A DNA stretch of 64,000 bases, taken from the NCBI RefSeq assembly GCF_023061185.1, contig NZ_JAKGAK010000010.1, positions 38,248-102,247 on the forward strand, read 5' to 3'. The position numbers and the translations under genes are program-made. Each line of letters begins with the position of its first letter. Position 1 is the first letter of the stretch. Under the pieces are notes generated by a model. It searched no databases. It saw only the letters and a list, made by a program, of their open reading frames with translations, and was not told the origin of the DNA. This document shows positions 8,198-16,722 of this stretch, in pieces. Source of the stretch: Chromohalobacter beijerinckii (GTDB taxonomy: Bacteria; Pseudomonadota; Gammaproteobacteria; Pseudomonadales; Halomonadaceae).

Positions 8198-9577
8198 TTA
8201 TTTGGCGATGTAGACCGTGCGCACGTTGAGGAAGGCGCCGAAGCCGTATTCGCTCTGCTCGCGACCGTAACCGCTTTCCTTGACGCCACCGAACGGAAGC
8301 TCGGCGAAGGGCGTGGTGGGGCGATTGACGAAGCTCATGCCGACTTCGAGACGGCGCGCGACCTGTTCGGCGCGCTTCACGTCCTGGCCGACCACGGTGC
8401 CGCCCAGACCGTAGCGGCAGTTGTTGGCCAGCTCGATGGCGTGCTCGGCGTCATCGGCGGCGATGATCGACGCCACCGGACCGAACAGCTCCTCGTCGAA
8501 GGCCGGGTTGCCAGGCGCGACGTTGGTCAGCACCGTGGGCGCATACCAGGCGCCGGGGCGGTCGAGCACCTCGCCGCCGGTCTCGAGCTGCGCACCGTGC
8601 TTGATCGCCCGCTGCACCTGGTCGTGCAGGTCGTCGCGCAGGTCCTTGCGCGACATGGGGCCGATTTCGGTGTCGCCGTCCATGGGATCGCCGATACGCA
8701 TCTTCTGCACGCGGTCGATGAGCTTTTCGGTGAAGCGCTCCAGCATCGGGCGTTCCACGATCAGGCGCTTGGATGCCGCGCAGCTTTGCCCGGTATTGTC
8801 GAAGCGGCCGTTCACGGCCAGCTCCACCGCCTTGTCGACGTCGGCATCGTCGAGCACGATCAGCGGGTCGATACCGCCGAGCTCGAGCACGCTGGGCTTG
8901 ATGGCCTCGCCGGCGATCTTGGCCACGGCACGGCCGGCATCTTCACTGCCGGTGAGCGTGACGCCGCACACCAGTGGGTCGTGGATGATGCCCTCGACCT
9001 TGTCGGAGCCAACCGGCAGCCAGGTGAAGGTCCCTTCCTTGAAGCCTGCGTCGTGGAAAAGCTTGGTGATGAACTTGGCGCAGCCCGGGACATTGGAGGC
9101 ATGCTTGAGCAGGCAGACGTTGCCACCTGCCAGATTGGGCGCGGCGAAGCGTACCACCTGATAAAGCGGATAGTTCCACGGCATCACGCCGAGCACGGCC
9201 CCCATCGGGTCGTGAACGATCTCGGCCTTCTGCGCGCCTTCTACCTGGCGTGGCTGCGGCTTGAGCAGGGATTCCAGGTTGTCGGCGTAGAAGCGAACGA
9301 TGGCCGAGGAAATCTGTGTCTCGGCAATCCCCTGATGGAAGGGTTTGCCCATCTCGTGGGCGATGATCTCGGCCATTTCGCGCTGATGCTGGTCGATCAA
9401 GTCGGCCAGTGCGGTGAGTCGTTGGCGACGATCGGCCAACGGCAAGTGGCGGAATTCGGCATAGCCCGCGCGGGCTTGGTCGAGCTTTTCAGCCAACTGG
9501 GCATCGTCGAGCATCTCGTGCTCGCCGAGTACTTGATCGTTGGCGGGATTGACGGCGGTGAGGGTCTTGCGGCTCAT
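8198..9577 (-). CDS. NAD(P)-dependent aldehyde dehydrogenase, succinate-semialdehyde dehydrogenase type
   Basis: Aldehyde dehydrogenase of 459 residues, the shorter Sad/GabD1-like class. It shows PWNYPL with Asn135, LKHASNVP with Lys158, LELGGIDP with Glu232 and nucleophile Cys266 in GQSCAA. The start at 9577 has a strong AAGGAGG; the upstream extension is not supported. No GABA aminotransferase is nearby. It is downstream of the transketolase in the same direction after 165 bases that include a hairpin, so it may be a separate transcript or the last gene of the polyol operon. In that context glycolaldehyde or a sugar aldehyde are possible substrates (inference). Confidence 0.85.
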   Translation of the reverse strand: MSRKTLTAVNPANDQVLGEHEMLDDAQLAEKLDQARAGYAEFRHLPLADRRQRLTALADLIDQHQREMAEIIAHEMGKPFHQGIAETQISSAIVRFYADNLESLLKPQPRQVEGAQKAEIVHDPMGAVLGVMPWNYPLYQVVRFAAPNLAGGNVCLLKHASNVPGCAKFITKLFHDAGFKEGTFTWLPVGSDKVEGIIHDPLVCGVTLTGSEDAGRAVAKIAGEAIKPSVLELGGIDPLIVLDDADVDKAVELAVNGRFDNTGQSCAASKRLIVERPMLERFTEKLIDRVQKMRIGDPMDGDTEIGPMSRKDLRDDLHDQVQRAIKHGAQLETGGEVLDRPGAWYAPTVLTNVAPGNPAFDEELFGPVASIIAADDAEHAIELANNCRYGLGGTVVGQDVKRAEQVARRLEVGMSFVNRPTTPFAELPFGGVKESGYGREQSEYGFGAFLNVRTVYIAK

Positions 9578-9699
9578 GTCATCCTCCTTAACGGGATCGT
9601 CGGTGACGAGTCTTCCTGAGGTAGCCGTTCCTGCTTGCCTCACTACTCGTTTTGGCGATGCGCAAGGAGAGAATCAAGGGGGAGCTTCACATCCACTTA

Positions 9700-9734
9700 G
9701 CCCTGGCCACCAGAGATAATCCAGCAGCCAGGGC
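9700..9734 (-). terminator. hairpin just after the first transketolase
   Basis: GCCCTGGC (9700-9707) pairs with GCCAGGGC (9727-9734) across a 19-base loop, nine bases after the transketolase stop codon on the minus strand. There is no T run, so termination may be partial. Confidence 0.35.
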
Positions 9735-9742
9735 CAGGCGGG

Positions 9743-11734
9743 TCAGTCGAGCAAGGCGCGGGCCTTGTCGATCACGTTTTCGACGGTGAAGCCGAAGTGC
9801 CGGAACAGGTCCTCGGCCTTGCCCGATTCGCCATAGCCGGTCATGCCGATCACGTTGCCGCGAGGGCCGACGTACTTACGCCAATAGTCGGGATGCGAAG
9901 CTTCGATGGCGAGCCGGCGTGTCACCGTGGGTGGTAGCACCGCCTCCTGGTAATCGGCGTCTTGGGCATCGAATTCGCTGGCGCAGGGCATCGAGACGAC
10001 GCGGACCTGCCGTCCCTGGTCGTTGAGCTGGGCAGCCGCTTCCATGGCCAGACCGACTTCCGAGCCGGTGGCGATGAGGATCAACTCGGGCGTGCCCTCG
10101 CAATCGTCGAGCACGTAACCGCCGCGTTCGATCGCGGCGAGCTGGGCGACATCGCGTGCTTGCCCGGGAAGCCCTTGGCGCGAGAATACCAAAGCCGTGG
10201 GGCCGTCCTGGCGCTTGAGAGCGGCGAGCCAGGCCACGCTGGTTTCGGTGGCGTCGCAGGGGCGCCACGTTGCCAAGTTCGGCGTGATGCGTAGCGCATT
10301 GAGTTGTTCGATGGGCTGGTGAGTCGGGCCGTCTTCCCCCAGGCCGATGGAGTCGTGGGTGTAGACGAAGATCACCTGGCGCCGCGCGATGGCGGCCATG
10401 CGCACGGCGTTGTGCATGTATTCCATGAACGTCAGGAAGGTGGCCCCATAGGGAATGAAGCCGCCGTGCATGCTGATGCCGTTCATGATGGCGCCCATGG
10501 CGAATTCACGAACGCCGTAATGCAGGTAGTTGCCGTCGGGCGCCTGGGCCGAGATGGCGCGTGCGCCCTCCCAGATCGTCAGATTCGATGGCGCGAGGTC
10601 GGCGCTGCCGCCCAGCAGTTCCGGCAGGCGTGGCCCCAGGTGGTTGAGCACACCGAGTGAGGCCTTGCGCGAGGCCAGTGTATCGCAGGCGTGCTGGGCC
10701 TCTTCGATCAGGGCACTGCCGCCCAGGTCGCCGGGTAGCTCGCCACGCCAGCGGCGCTCGAGCTCTTCGGCAAGCTCGGGATAAGCCGCGGCGTAGCGCG
10801 CGAAGCGTTGGCGCCACTCGTCCTCGGCGTGCTGGCCGGCCGTGTCGGCGTTCCAGCCTGCGTAGACCTCCTCGGGCACGTGAAACGGCGGGTGTGACCA
10901 CTCGAGGCGCTGGCGCGCGGCGGCGACTTCATCCTCGCCTAGGGCGGCACCATGACAGGCGCCGGTGCCCTGTTTGTTGGGCGCGCCGAAGCCGATGACC
11001 GTCTTGCAGATGATCAAGGTCGGGCGCTGGTCGTGTTGTTTGGCTGCGCTGATGGCGTCTTCGATGGCAGCAGGGTCATGGCCGTCGACATCGGCGATGA
11101 CCTGCCAGCCGTAGGCCTCGAAGCGCTTGGCGGTATCATCGGTGAACCATCCTGCGACCTCGCCATCGATGGAGATGCCGTTGTCGTCGTAGATGACGGT
11201 GAGCTTGCCGAGGCCCTGGGTTCCCGCCAGCGAGCAGGCTTCGTGGCTGATGCCCTCCATCAGGCAACCATCGCCGACGAAGCACCAGGTGCGATGGTCG
11301 ACGATGTCATGCCCTGGGCGATTGTACTGCGCGGCCAGAGTGCGTTCGGCGAGTGCCATGCCCACGGCATTGGCCAGCCCCTGACCCAGCGGGCCGGTGG
11401 TGGTTTCGACCCCAGGCGTGTAGCCGAGCTCGGGATGCCCGGGCGTGCGCGAATGGAGCTGGCGGAACTGCTTGATGTCGTCGATGGCCAAGTCATAACC
11501 GCTGAGGTGTAAAAGCGAATACAACAGCATCGAACCATGCCCGTTGGAGAGCACGAAACGGTCGCGGTCGGGCCAGGTGGGGTTGCTGGGGTTGTGCTTG
11601 AGATGGTCGTTCCACAGCACTTCGGCGATATCGGCCATACCCATCGGCGCGCCGGGGTGGCCGGAATTGGCTGCCTGCACGGCATCCATCGACAGGGCGC
11701 GAATGGCATTGGCCAGCGTGAAGCGAGAGGGCAT
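9743..11734 (-). CDS. tkt: transketolase (copy 1, polyol locus)
   Basis: Thiamine-diphosphate transketolase of 663 residues that moves two-carbon ketol units between sugar phosphates, for example erythrose 4-phosphate plus xylulose 5-phosphate to fructose 6-phosphate plus glyceraldehyde 3-phosphate. His26, His66 and the ThDP/Mg motif GDGCLMEG (from 154) match E. coli TktA numbering. GGAGGAG precedes the ATG at 11734. It follows transaldolase by 25 bases and is last in dhaK-dhaL-tal-tkt. A close paralogue of the same length lies at 36349-38340. Placement suggests this copy serves the polyol pathway. Confidence 0.95.
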   Translation of the reverse strand: MPSRFTLANAIRALSMDAVQAANSGHPGAPMGMADIAEVLWNDHLKHNPSNPTWPDRDRFVLSNGHGSMLLYSLLHLSGYDLAIDDIKQFRQLHSRTPGHPELGYTPGVETTTGPLGQGLANAVGMALAERTLAAQYNRPGHDIVDHRTWCFVGDGCLMEGISHEACSLAGTQGLGKLTVIYDDNGISIDGEVAGWFTDDTAKRFEAYGWQVIADVDGHDPAAIEDAISAAKQHDQRPTLIICKTVIGFGAPNKQGTGACHGAALGEDEVAAARQRLEWSHPPFHVPEEVYAGWNADTAGQHAEDEWRQRFARYAAAYPELAEELERRWRGELPGDLGGSALIEEAQHACDTLASRKASLGVLNHLGPRLPELLGGSADLAPSNLTIWEGARAISAQAPDGNYLHYGVREFAMGAIMNGISMHGGFIPYGATFLTFMEYMHNAVRMAAIARRQVIFVYTHDSIGLGEDGPTHQPIEQLNALRITPNLATWRPCDATETSVAWLAALKRQDGPTALVFSRQGLPGQARDVAQLAAIERGGYVLDDCEGTPELILIATGSEVGLAMEAAAQLNDQGRQVRVVSMPCASEFDAQDADYQEAVLPPTVTRRLAIEASHPDYWRKYVGPRGNVIGMTGYGESGKAEDLFRHFGFTVENVIDKARALLD

Positions 11735-11759
11735 CGATGTCTCCTCCATGAGCGATGAA

Positions 11760-12716
11760 TCAGTTAGCGAGCCGGTCGGCGATCAAGTCCTCGAGACAGG
11801 CCTGGTCGTCGGCGAAGCGACGAATGCCTTCGGCCAGCTTGTCGATGGCCATGGGGTCCTGATTATGCTGCCAGCGAAAGGCGTTTTCCTCTAGGGGAGG
11901 GACAGGCTGCGCCTCGGGATGCGTGAAGCGGACCTTGGCGTCGACATCTCCTTCGCGCGCCTCGAGCGTTTCCAGCAAGGCGGGCGAAATCGTCAGGCGA
12001 TGACAGCCGGCGAGGGCGAGGACTTGCTCCGGCGTACGGAAGCTGGCCCCCATGACGACGGTATCGTAGCCGCCCCGGTCGGCGCGCTCGCAGACCTGGC
12101 GCACGAACCGCACGCCGGGGTCCTCCTCCGGGGAGAACGTTTGACCGGTTTCTTTCTGATACCAGTCGGTGACACGCCCCACGAAGGGCGAAACCAGGAA
12201 CACGCCGGCATCGAAGCAGGCCTGCGCCTGAGCGTCGCTGAACAGGAGGGTGAGGTTGCATTGAATGCCTTCGCGCTCGAGTACCTCGGCGGCACGGATG
12301 CCTTCCCAGGTCGACGCGAGCTTGATCAAGATCCGCTCACGGCCGATACCCAGCGCCTCGTAACGCTCCACCAACTCATGAGCCTTGCGGATACTGGCCT
12401 GGGTATCGAACGAGAGCTTGGCGGCGGCCTCGGTGGAGACGCGTCCCGGAATGAGTTGGGCGACCTCGCTGCCGATGCCGACCGAGAGGCGGTCGACGAT
12501 ACGCTCCAAGTGGTCGGCGTCATGTGACTTCTCGTCACGCGCCTCTTCCAGGATCCGCTCGATCAGTGGCTGATAGCCGGGCAGCTCGAATGCCTTGAGG
12601 ATCAAGGAAGGATTGGTGGTGGCATCGACGGGCCGATAACGTTCGATGGCGGCTGGGTCCCCGGTGTCGGCGACCACTTGCGATAGTGCCTTGAGTGAGT
12701 CGAGCTGTGAAACCAT
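11760..12716 (-). CDS. tal: transaldolase (TalB type)
   Basis: Class I transaldolase of 318 residues exchanging a dihydroxyacetone unit between sedoheptulose 7-phosphate and glyceraldehyde 3-phosphate to give erythrose 4-phosphate and fructose 6-phosphate, reversibly. DATTNPSL (31-38) and the Schiff-base Lys132 in [11 protein letters not shown] match E. coli TalB position for position. GGAG lies upstream of the start. It sits between dhaL (101 bases upstream) and tkt (25 bases downstream), so erythrose 4-phosphate made by the locus can be processed by its own enzymes. Confidence 0.95.
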   Translation of the reverse strand: MVSQLDSLKALSQVVADTGDPAAIERYRPVDATTNPSLILKAFELPGYQPLIERILEEARDEKSHDADHLERIVDRLSVGIGSEVAQLIPGRVSTEAAAKLSFDTQASIRKAHELVERYEALGIGRERILIKLASTWEGIRAAEVLEREGIQCNLTLLFSDAQAQACFDAGVFLVSPFVGRVTDWYQKETGQTFSPEEDPGVRFVRQVCERADRGGYDTVVMGASFRTPEQVLALAGCHRLTISPALLETLEAREGDVDAKVRFTHPEAQPVPPLEENAFRWQHNQDPMAIDKLAEGIRRFADDQACLEDLIADRLAN

Positions 12717-12802
12717 GGTGTGCTCCGCCGCGGTATGCGGGCGTGAAGGCCCTCGACGTGCCAGACGGCGTCGGGGGCTAAGAAATGGAGGGGAACCCAG
12801 TA

Positions 12803-12830
12803 AGCCGCCGCCAGTGCTCAGGCGGCGGCT
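12803..12830 (-). terminator. strong hairpin spanning the dhaL stop codon
   Basis: A ten-base stem (12803-12812 with 12821-12830) and eight-base loop includes the dhaL stop TGA (12818-12820). On the minus strand only TT follows, so it is more likely a transcript-stabilising or partially terminating structure between dhaKL and tal than a full terminator. Confidence 0.35.
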
Positions 12831-13471
12831 TTTTCCAGGCGACGTTCGGTGCTATCGGCCAAGCGGGTCAGCAGCAGGCAGCACGACACCGCGCCGGCGT
12901 CCAGATGGCCGCGCGAGCGTTCGCCGAGGCGTGCCGCGCGTCCGATCTTGGCTTCCAGGTCGAGCGTCGAATCGCGACCGTCTTGGGCGCCGTTACGTAA
13001 GGCTTGCAGTGCGTGAGGAAAGTCGTCTCCGCCCTCGACGGCGTCACGGTAACGTTCGATGGCCGGCACTAGAGTGTCGAGAAGACACTTGTCGCCGACC
13101 TTGGCATCGCTGATCTGCTCGAGTGCTTCGCGTCCATCGGCCAACATGTCACCGAAATCCTTGGCGTCGAGGACGTTCTTGTCCTTGACCGACTTGGCCA
13201 TGCCCATGAAGAGGCTGCCGTAAAGCGGCCCCATCGAACCGCCGATCGAGCCCATCAAGGTCGTGGCGAGCGTGCCCAGCGCCTTGGAAAGCGACAGCGA
13301 TTGGCCGGCGACCGACTCCCCGCAAAGCCGAAACCCCTTGGCCATGTTGATGCCGTGATCGCCGTCGCCGATCGCGCCGTCGACGTCACTCAGGTATTGG
13401 CGGTTGTCGACGATGACCTCGACTAACTCCTCGAGAATGTCCCTGCCTTGAGTCGCGTCCAGAACTTGCAT
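12818..13471 (-). CDS. dhaL: dihydroxyacetone kinase-type ADP-binding subunit DhaL
   Basis: All-helical nucleotide-binding kinase subunit of 217 residues. Asp residues in DVDGAIGDGDHG (29-40) coordinate the two magnesium ions that bind ATP or ADP, and GSIGGSMGPLYG follows as the conserved loop. It pairs with DhaK, encoded 27 bases upstream. No DhaM phosphotransferase protein is encoded in this window, so an ATP-dependent two-subunit kinase is likelier than a PTS-fed one. Relatives phosphorylate dihydroxyacetone or erythrulose. The C-terminus ends AAA with a stop inside a hairpin. Confidence 0.9.
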   Translation of the reverse strand: MQVLDATQGRDILEELVEVIVDNRQYLSDVDGAIGDGDHGINMAKGFRLCGESVAGQSLSLSKALGTLATTLMGSIGGSMGPLYGSLFMGMAKSVKDKNVLDAKDFGDMLADGREALEQISDAKVGDKCLLDTLVPAIERYRDAVEGGDDFPHALQALRNGAQDGRDSTLDLEAKIGRAARLGERSRGHLDAGAVSCCLLLTRLADSTERRLEKAAA

Positions 13472-13498
13472 GATGAGTCTCCGTAGTAGCGGTTCCGA

Positions 13499-14491
13499 TC
13501 AGCACTGCGTGATGGCCAGCGAGCGCGCCGGGGCGTCCAGCAGCGGTTTGAGCTCGTCGTCGAGCTTCATCAGCGTAAGCGTGGCGCCCATCATCTCCAG
13601 CGAGGTGAAGTAATTGCCGATGTCCGTACGGTGTACGCGAATATCAGCGGCTTCGAGCCGTTCGGCGATGTGTGCGTAGAGGATATTGAGCTCCATCACT
13701 GGCGTGGCGCCAAGTCCGGAGATCAACACCGCCACCTCGCTGCCGGCGAAGTCCTGGTCGGCGAGAACGGGGTCGCACATGGCCGTGGCGATGGCCTCGG
13801 CACTGGTCAGCGGCGCGACTTCTATTCCCGGTTCGCCGTGGTGGCCGATGCCGAGCTCCATGTGGCCGGGCTCGATCGAAAAGTTGGGCTTGCCATTGGC
13901 GGGGATGGTGCAGCTACTCAGCCCGACGCCGATGCTCGAACACGCATCGACGGCTTTTTGCGCCAGGCGAATGACCTCGTCGAGACTATCGCCCCGGGCC
14001 GCTGCCGCGCCGCCGATTTTCCACATCATCACCTCGCCGGCCACGCCGCGCCGCTTGTCGCGCTCCGCTGCCGGTGCCGAGGCCACGTCGTCGCGTGCAA
14101 TCACCGTCTTGACCTCGATGTCTTCCATCTCGGCCATCTGCTTGGCCATCTTCACGTTCATGTTGTCGCCCGCGTAGTTGCCGTACAGGCAGGCGACGCC
14201 CTGCCCGTGGGGCGCGGAACGAAAGGCTTCGAGAAATGCATCGGCGGTGGGCGATGAGAATATCTCGCCGATGGCTACCGCATCACACATTCCTTCACCG
14301 ATATATCCCAGGAAGGCCGGTTCGTGGCCGGAACCGCCACCGGTGACGATACCGACCTTGTCGCTTGCGCTGCTCGGGTACTTGAGAACACGCGGGTGGT
14401 CGGTGGCGGCAAACAAGCTCGGCGAGGCGCGCAAGTAACCTTTGATGGCATCGTCCACGACGTTGTCGGGGTCATTGATGATGCGTTGCAT
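13499..14491 (-). CDS. dhaK: dihydroxyacetone/erythrulose kinase substrate subunit DhaK
   Basis: Substrate-binding subunit of 330 residues. His218 in GIGHHGEPG is the residue that binds the keto substrate covalently as a hemiaminal. His56 in GGGSGHEP and Asp109 in YAGDNMNV complete the site; all three match E. coli DhaK numbering. The fused Dak1-Dak2 arrangement is absent because DhaL is separate. First gene of the minus-strand operon, preceded by GAGGAA and a 378-base AT-rich divergent region. With an RpiB-like isomerase and a polyol dehydrogenase opposite, D- or L-erythrulose is the favoured substrate (inference); plain dihydroxyacetone is the alternative. Confidence 0.9.
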   Translation of the reverse strand: MQRIINDPDNVVDDAIKGYLRASPSLFAATDHPRVLKYPSSASDKVGIVTGGGSGHEPAFLGYIGEGMCDAVAIGEIFSSPTADAFLEAFRSAPHGQGVACLYGNYAGDNMNVKMAKQMAEMEDIEVKTVIARDDVASAPAAERDKRRGVAGEVMMWKIGGAAAARGDSLDEVIRLAQKAVDACSSIGVGLSSCTIPANGKPNFSIEPGHMELGIGHHGEPGIEVAPLTSAEAIATAMCDPVLADQDFAGSEVAVLISGLGATPVMELNILYAHIAERLEAADIRVHRTDIGNYFTSLEMMGATLTLMKLDDELKPLLDAPARSLAITQC

Positions 14492-14869
14492 GGCGTATTC
14501 CTCTTGTTCGTTGTGACCGACGATGGGGCGTGGCGATCCACCACCTAGGCTGGCGGTATATATAATGATCTTTCACTGAACAGATGTTTAGGCTTGGGGC
14601 CCAAAGGCTGTCAAGGCATGGCCGGTGTCGACGTCTGAGACTTTGGTCGTGGGTAAGAGCGTCGAAGTGATGGTTTACGTATAAATATTTGAAATTAATG
14701 AGTTTTATTTATTTATCGGAAAATCGGTTAATAGGGTGACGCAAATCCGTGGCTGACTTTTCGTGATCGAGAATTTTACAAATGTTCGGTTAGTGATATT
14801 TTGAACATAGCCGCGAGCGGTAACAGTATGCCGGTCGCAAGCGGGAGGAATCATCACGGGAGGCTACAC
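14492..14869. promoter_or_regulatory. divergent control region between dhaK and the RpiB-like gene
   Basis: AT-rich compared with its surroundings and without an open frame. It holds a TATATATAAT stretch (14557-14566) near dhaK, a small palindrome TGAACAGATGTTTA (14577-14590), and an inverted repeat ATGTTC (14782-14787) / GAACAT (14803-14808) 62 bases before the RpiB-like start. The shared GAACA/TGTTC half-site at both ends suggests one regulator, plausibly the adjacent SorC protein. This is pattern-based only. Confidence 0.4.
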
Positions 14870-15364
14870 ATGTCAGACTCAACAGGCCGCGCGGCGGCAA
14901 TGCGCATCGCAGTGGGTGGCGACGAGGCCGCGTTCGAGCTCAAGGCTTTGCTGATCGAGCACATTCGCGCTCTGGGTTACGAGCCTGTCGATTACGGCAC
15001 CTATAACGCTGAGCCGGTGCTTTATCCCGATGTGGCGGTCAAGGTGGCGCGTGCCATCGACGCGGGAGAAGTGGCGCGGGGAGTGCTGGTCTGTGGGACC
15101 GGCATCGGTGTGGCGATTTCGGCCAACAAGGTGCGCGGGATTCGCGCGGCGCAGGCGCATGACACCTATTCGGCCGCCAAGGCGCGTTCGAGCAACGATG
15201 CGCAAATCGTGACGCTCGGCGCCCGTGTGGTTGGCCCGGAGTTGGCCAAGGCCGTGGTGACGACCTTCCTCGAAACCGAGTTCGGCGGTGGCGGGTCGCG
15301 CGCCAAAATAGCGCGCATTGCGGAATACGAGGGGGAGGCTTTCCGCGACTCCCCGAGCGTCTGA
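14870..15364 (+). CDS. RpiB-like sugar-phosphate isomerase
   Basis: RpiB/LacAB-family aldose-ketose isomerase of 164 residues. Catalytic Cys75 in CGTGIGVAIS and His97 in AHDTYSAAKARSSND are present, and the C-terminal GARVVG fits the family. The usual early Asp-His pair (SDHAG in RpiB) is here GGDEAA, so the His is a Glu, which points to a non-ribose substrate. GGGAGG precedes the ATG at 14870. In this locus the likely reaction is erythrulose 4-phosphate to erythrose 4-phosphate, as known for RpiB-like enzymes of erythritol/threitol pathways; ribose 5-phosphate is the alternative. Confidence 0.8.
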   Translation: MSDSTGRAAAMRIAVGGDEAAFELKALLIEHIRALGYEPVDYGTYNAEPVLYPDVAVKVARAIDAGEVARGVLVCGTGIGVAISANKVRGIRAAQAHDTYSAAKARSSNDAQIVTLGARVVGPELAKAVVTTFLETEFGGGGSRAKIARIAEYEGEAFRDSPSV

Positions 15365-15455
15365 TCGTTAAGAGTACGCCTGTTCGCTGTGGTATCTTGT
15401 GCGCGTCGCCCGAAGTGGACCGGGATCGGGAAGCGGATCGTATGAGGCTAGTGCC

Positions 15456-16436
15456 ATGAGTGAACGTGTCGAGAGCGCCGAGGTCGCGCTAATGACGGAG
15501 ATCGCCTCTCTGTATTATGTGGAGGGCGAAACCCAGGAGGCGATCGCCAACCGGCTGGGGATTTCTCGGGTCAAGGCGGGACGGCTTTTAAAACGCGCGC
15601 ATGCCGAGGGGATCGTCGATGTGCGCGTGCGTCAGCACCCCGCGGTGAGTGCCGAGATCGAGCAGGCGTTGATACGTCGCTTCGGTATCAAACGCGCCTT
15701 GATAGCGCTCGACAACACCGAACCCGACGTTCAACGTTCCGGCGTGGCCAGCCTGGTGGCCGATCATTTGTCGCGCGAGCTGCACGATGGTTCGATCGTG
15801 GCGGTGGGGATGGGGCGCAACGTGGGCTCGGTGGCCGATAATGTCTTCGAGCAAGGTGAGCGCAAATGCTCGTTCGTGTGTGCCATTGGCGGCTCGCTGC
15901 GTGCCGGCGAGTACATGAACCCCGACCATATTTGTCGTCGCCTGGCGATGAAATATGGCGGTGAAAGCGAAACGCTTTATGCCCCGGCGCTGGTGCAGAA
16001 CCCGGCGCTGCGCGACTCGATGTATGAAAACCCCACCGTGCGCCAGACGTTGGATAGAGCGCGGCGCGCAGATATCGCGATGATCGGTGTCGGTGATCTC
16101 AGCGAGGATAGCAACATGGTGCGCATGGGCTGGTTCACGCCGCAGGAGATCGCTGAGGCGCGCCTCTCGGGAACGGTGGGTGACATGATGGGGTACGACT
16201 TCATCGACATGCATGGCCGACCATCGGAAACGCCCATGCAGGGGCGGGTCATCGGTTTGACCATAACCGACTTGGCGCGGATTCCCGACGTGGTGGCGAT
16301 CGCCAGCGAGAATACCAAGGCGGCGGGGATCCTGGGGGCACTGCGTACAGGTGTCATCGATACCTTGGCCACCAGTGTGACCAACGCCCATACCATCCTG
16401 CGCTTGGATGAGGCGACTACCTCAACGGCGAGCTGA
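15456..16436 (+). CDS. SorC/DeoR-type sugar-binding transcriptional regulator
   Basis: Regulator of 326 residues: an N-terminal helix-turn-helix (EAIANRLGISRVKAGRLL, about 26-45) followed by a SorC-type sugar-phosphate-binding domain (GMGRNVGSVADN, IGVGDLSEDSNM). EryD of the Brucella erythritol operon belongs to the same family. The start at 15456 has GAGG nine bases upstream. It follows the isomerase by 91 bases and ends at a good terminator, so the two form one transcript. It probably senses a phosphorylated intermediate and controls both arms of the locus (inference). Confidence 0.85.
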   Translation: MSERVESAEVALMTEIASLYYVEGETQEAIANRLGISRVKAGRLLKRAHAEGIVDVRVRQHPAVSAEIEQALIRRFGIKRALIALDNTEPDVQRSGVASLVADHLSRELHDGSIVAVGMGRNVGSVADNVFEQGERKCSFVCAIGGSLRAGEYMNPDHICRRLAMKYGGESETLYAPALVQNPALRDSMYENPTVRQTLDRARRADIAMIGVGDLSEDSNMVRMGWFTPQEIAEARLSGTVGDMMGYDFIDMHGRPSETPMQGRVIGLTITDLARIPDVVAIASENTKAAGILGALRTGVIDTLATSVTNAHTILRLDEATTSTAS

Positions 16437-16463
16437 GTCAAAGTGTCGCCGATTGTCGTGCAG

Positions 16464-16508
16464 AGCCGTTCATATGAACACTGATGTGTCTATGTGAACG
16501 GCTTTTTT
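16464..16508 (+). terminator. rho-independent terminator after the SorC regulator
   Basis: AGCCGTTCA (16464-16472) pairs with TGAACGGCT (16495-16503) and a run of six T follows. Confidence 0.85.
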
Positions 16509-16614
16509 GTGCGGGCTTTCTCCCTCTTTCTGCACATTGCGGGCATTGGTTTCCATAAAAGCCCATGTAAAATCCATTATTTTCAATAATTTAAAAAGCA
16601 ATCCTAAAGTATAA

Positions 16615-16692
16615 GGCGAAAAGGTCGCCGACTTCATTGACCTGGCTATACTGAAAAGCGTTAATTCATTTGAGCATCAAAAGATCAAATGA
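16615..16692 (+). promoter_or_regulatory. promoter and candidate operator of the dehydrogenase-ABC operon
   Basis: TTGACC (16637-16642) with TTAATT (16661-16666) 18 bases on, or TATACT (16647-16652), may form the promoter. A perfect inverted repeat TCATTTGA (16666-16673) / TCAAATGA (16685-16692), spaced 11, lies just downstream, 30 bases before the start codon, where a repressor would block initiation. A second short palindrome GGCGA-N5-TCGCC is at 16615-16629. The SorC regulator next door is the obvious candidate. Confidence 0.45.
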
Positions 16693-16722
16693 TAAGTAAG
16701 CGTCAGCTCAATGGAGGCCATC

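Noticed and set aside
12818..14491. PTS-dependent dihydroxyacetone kinase system
   Set aside because: No DhaM-type phosphoryl-transfer protein is encoded nearby, and the linked genes favour an ATP-dependent kinase of a polyol pathway.
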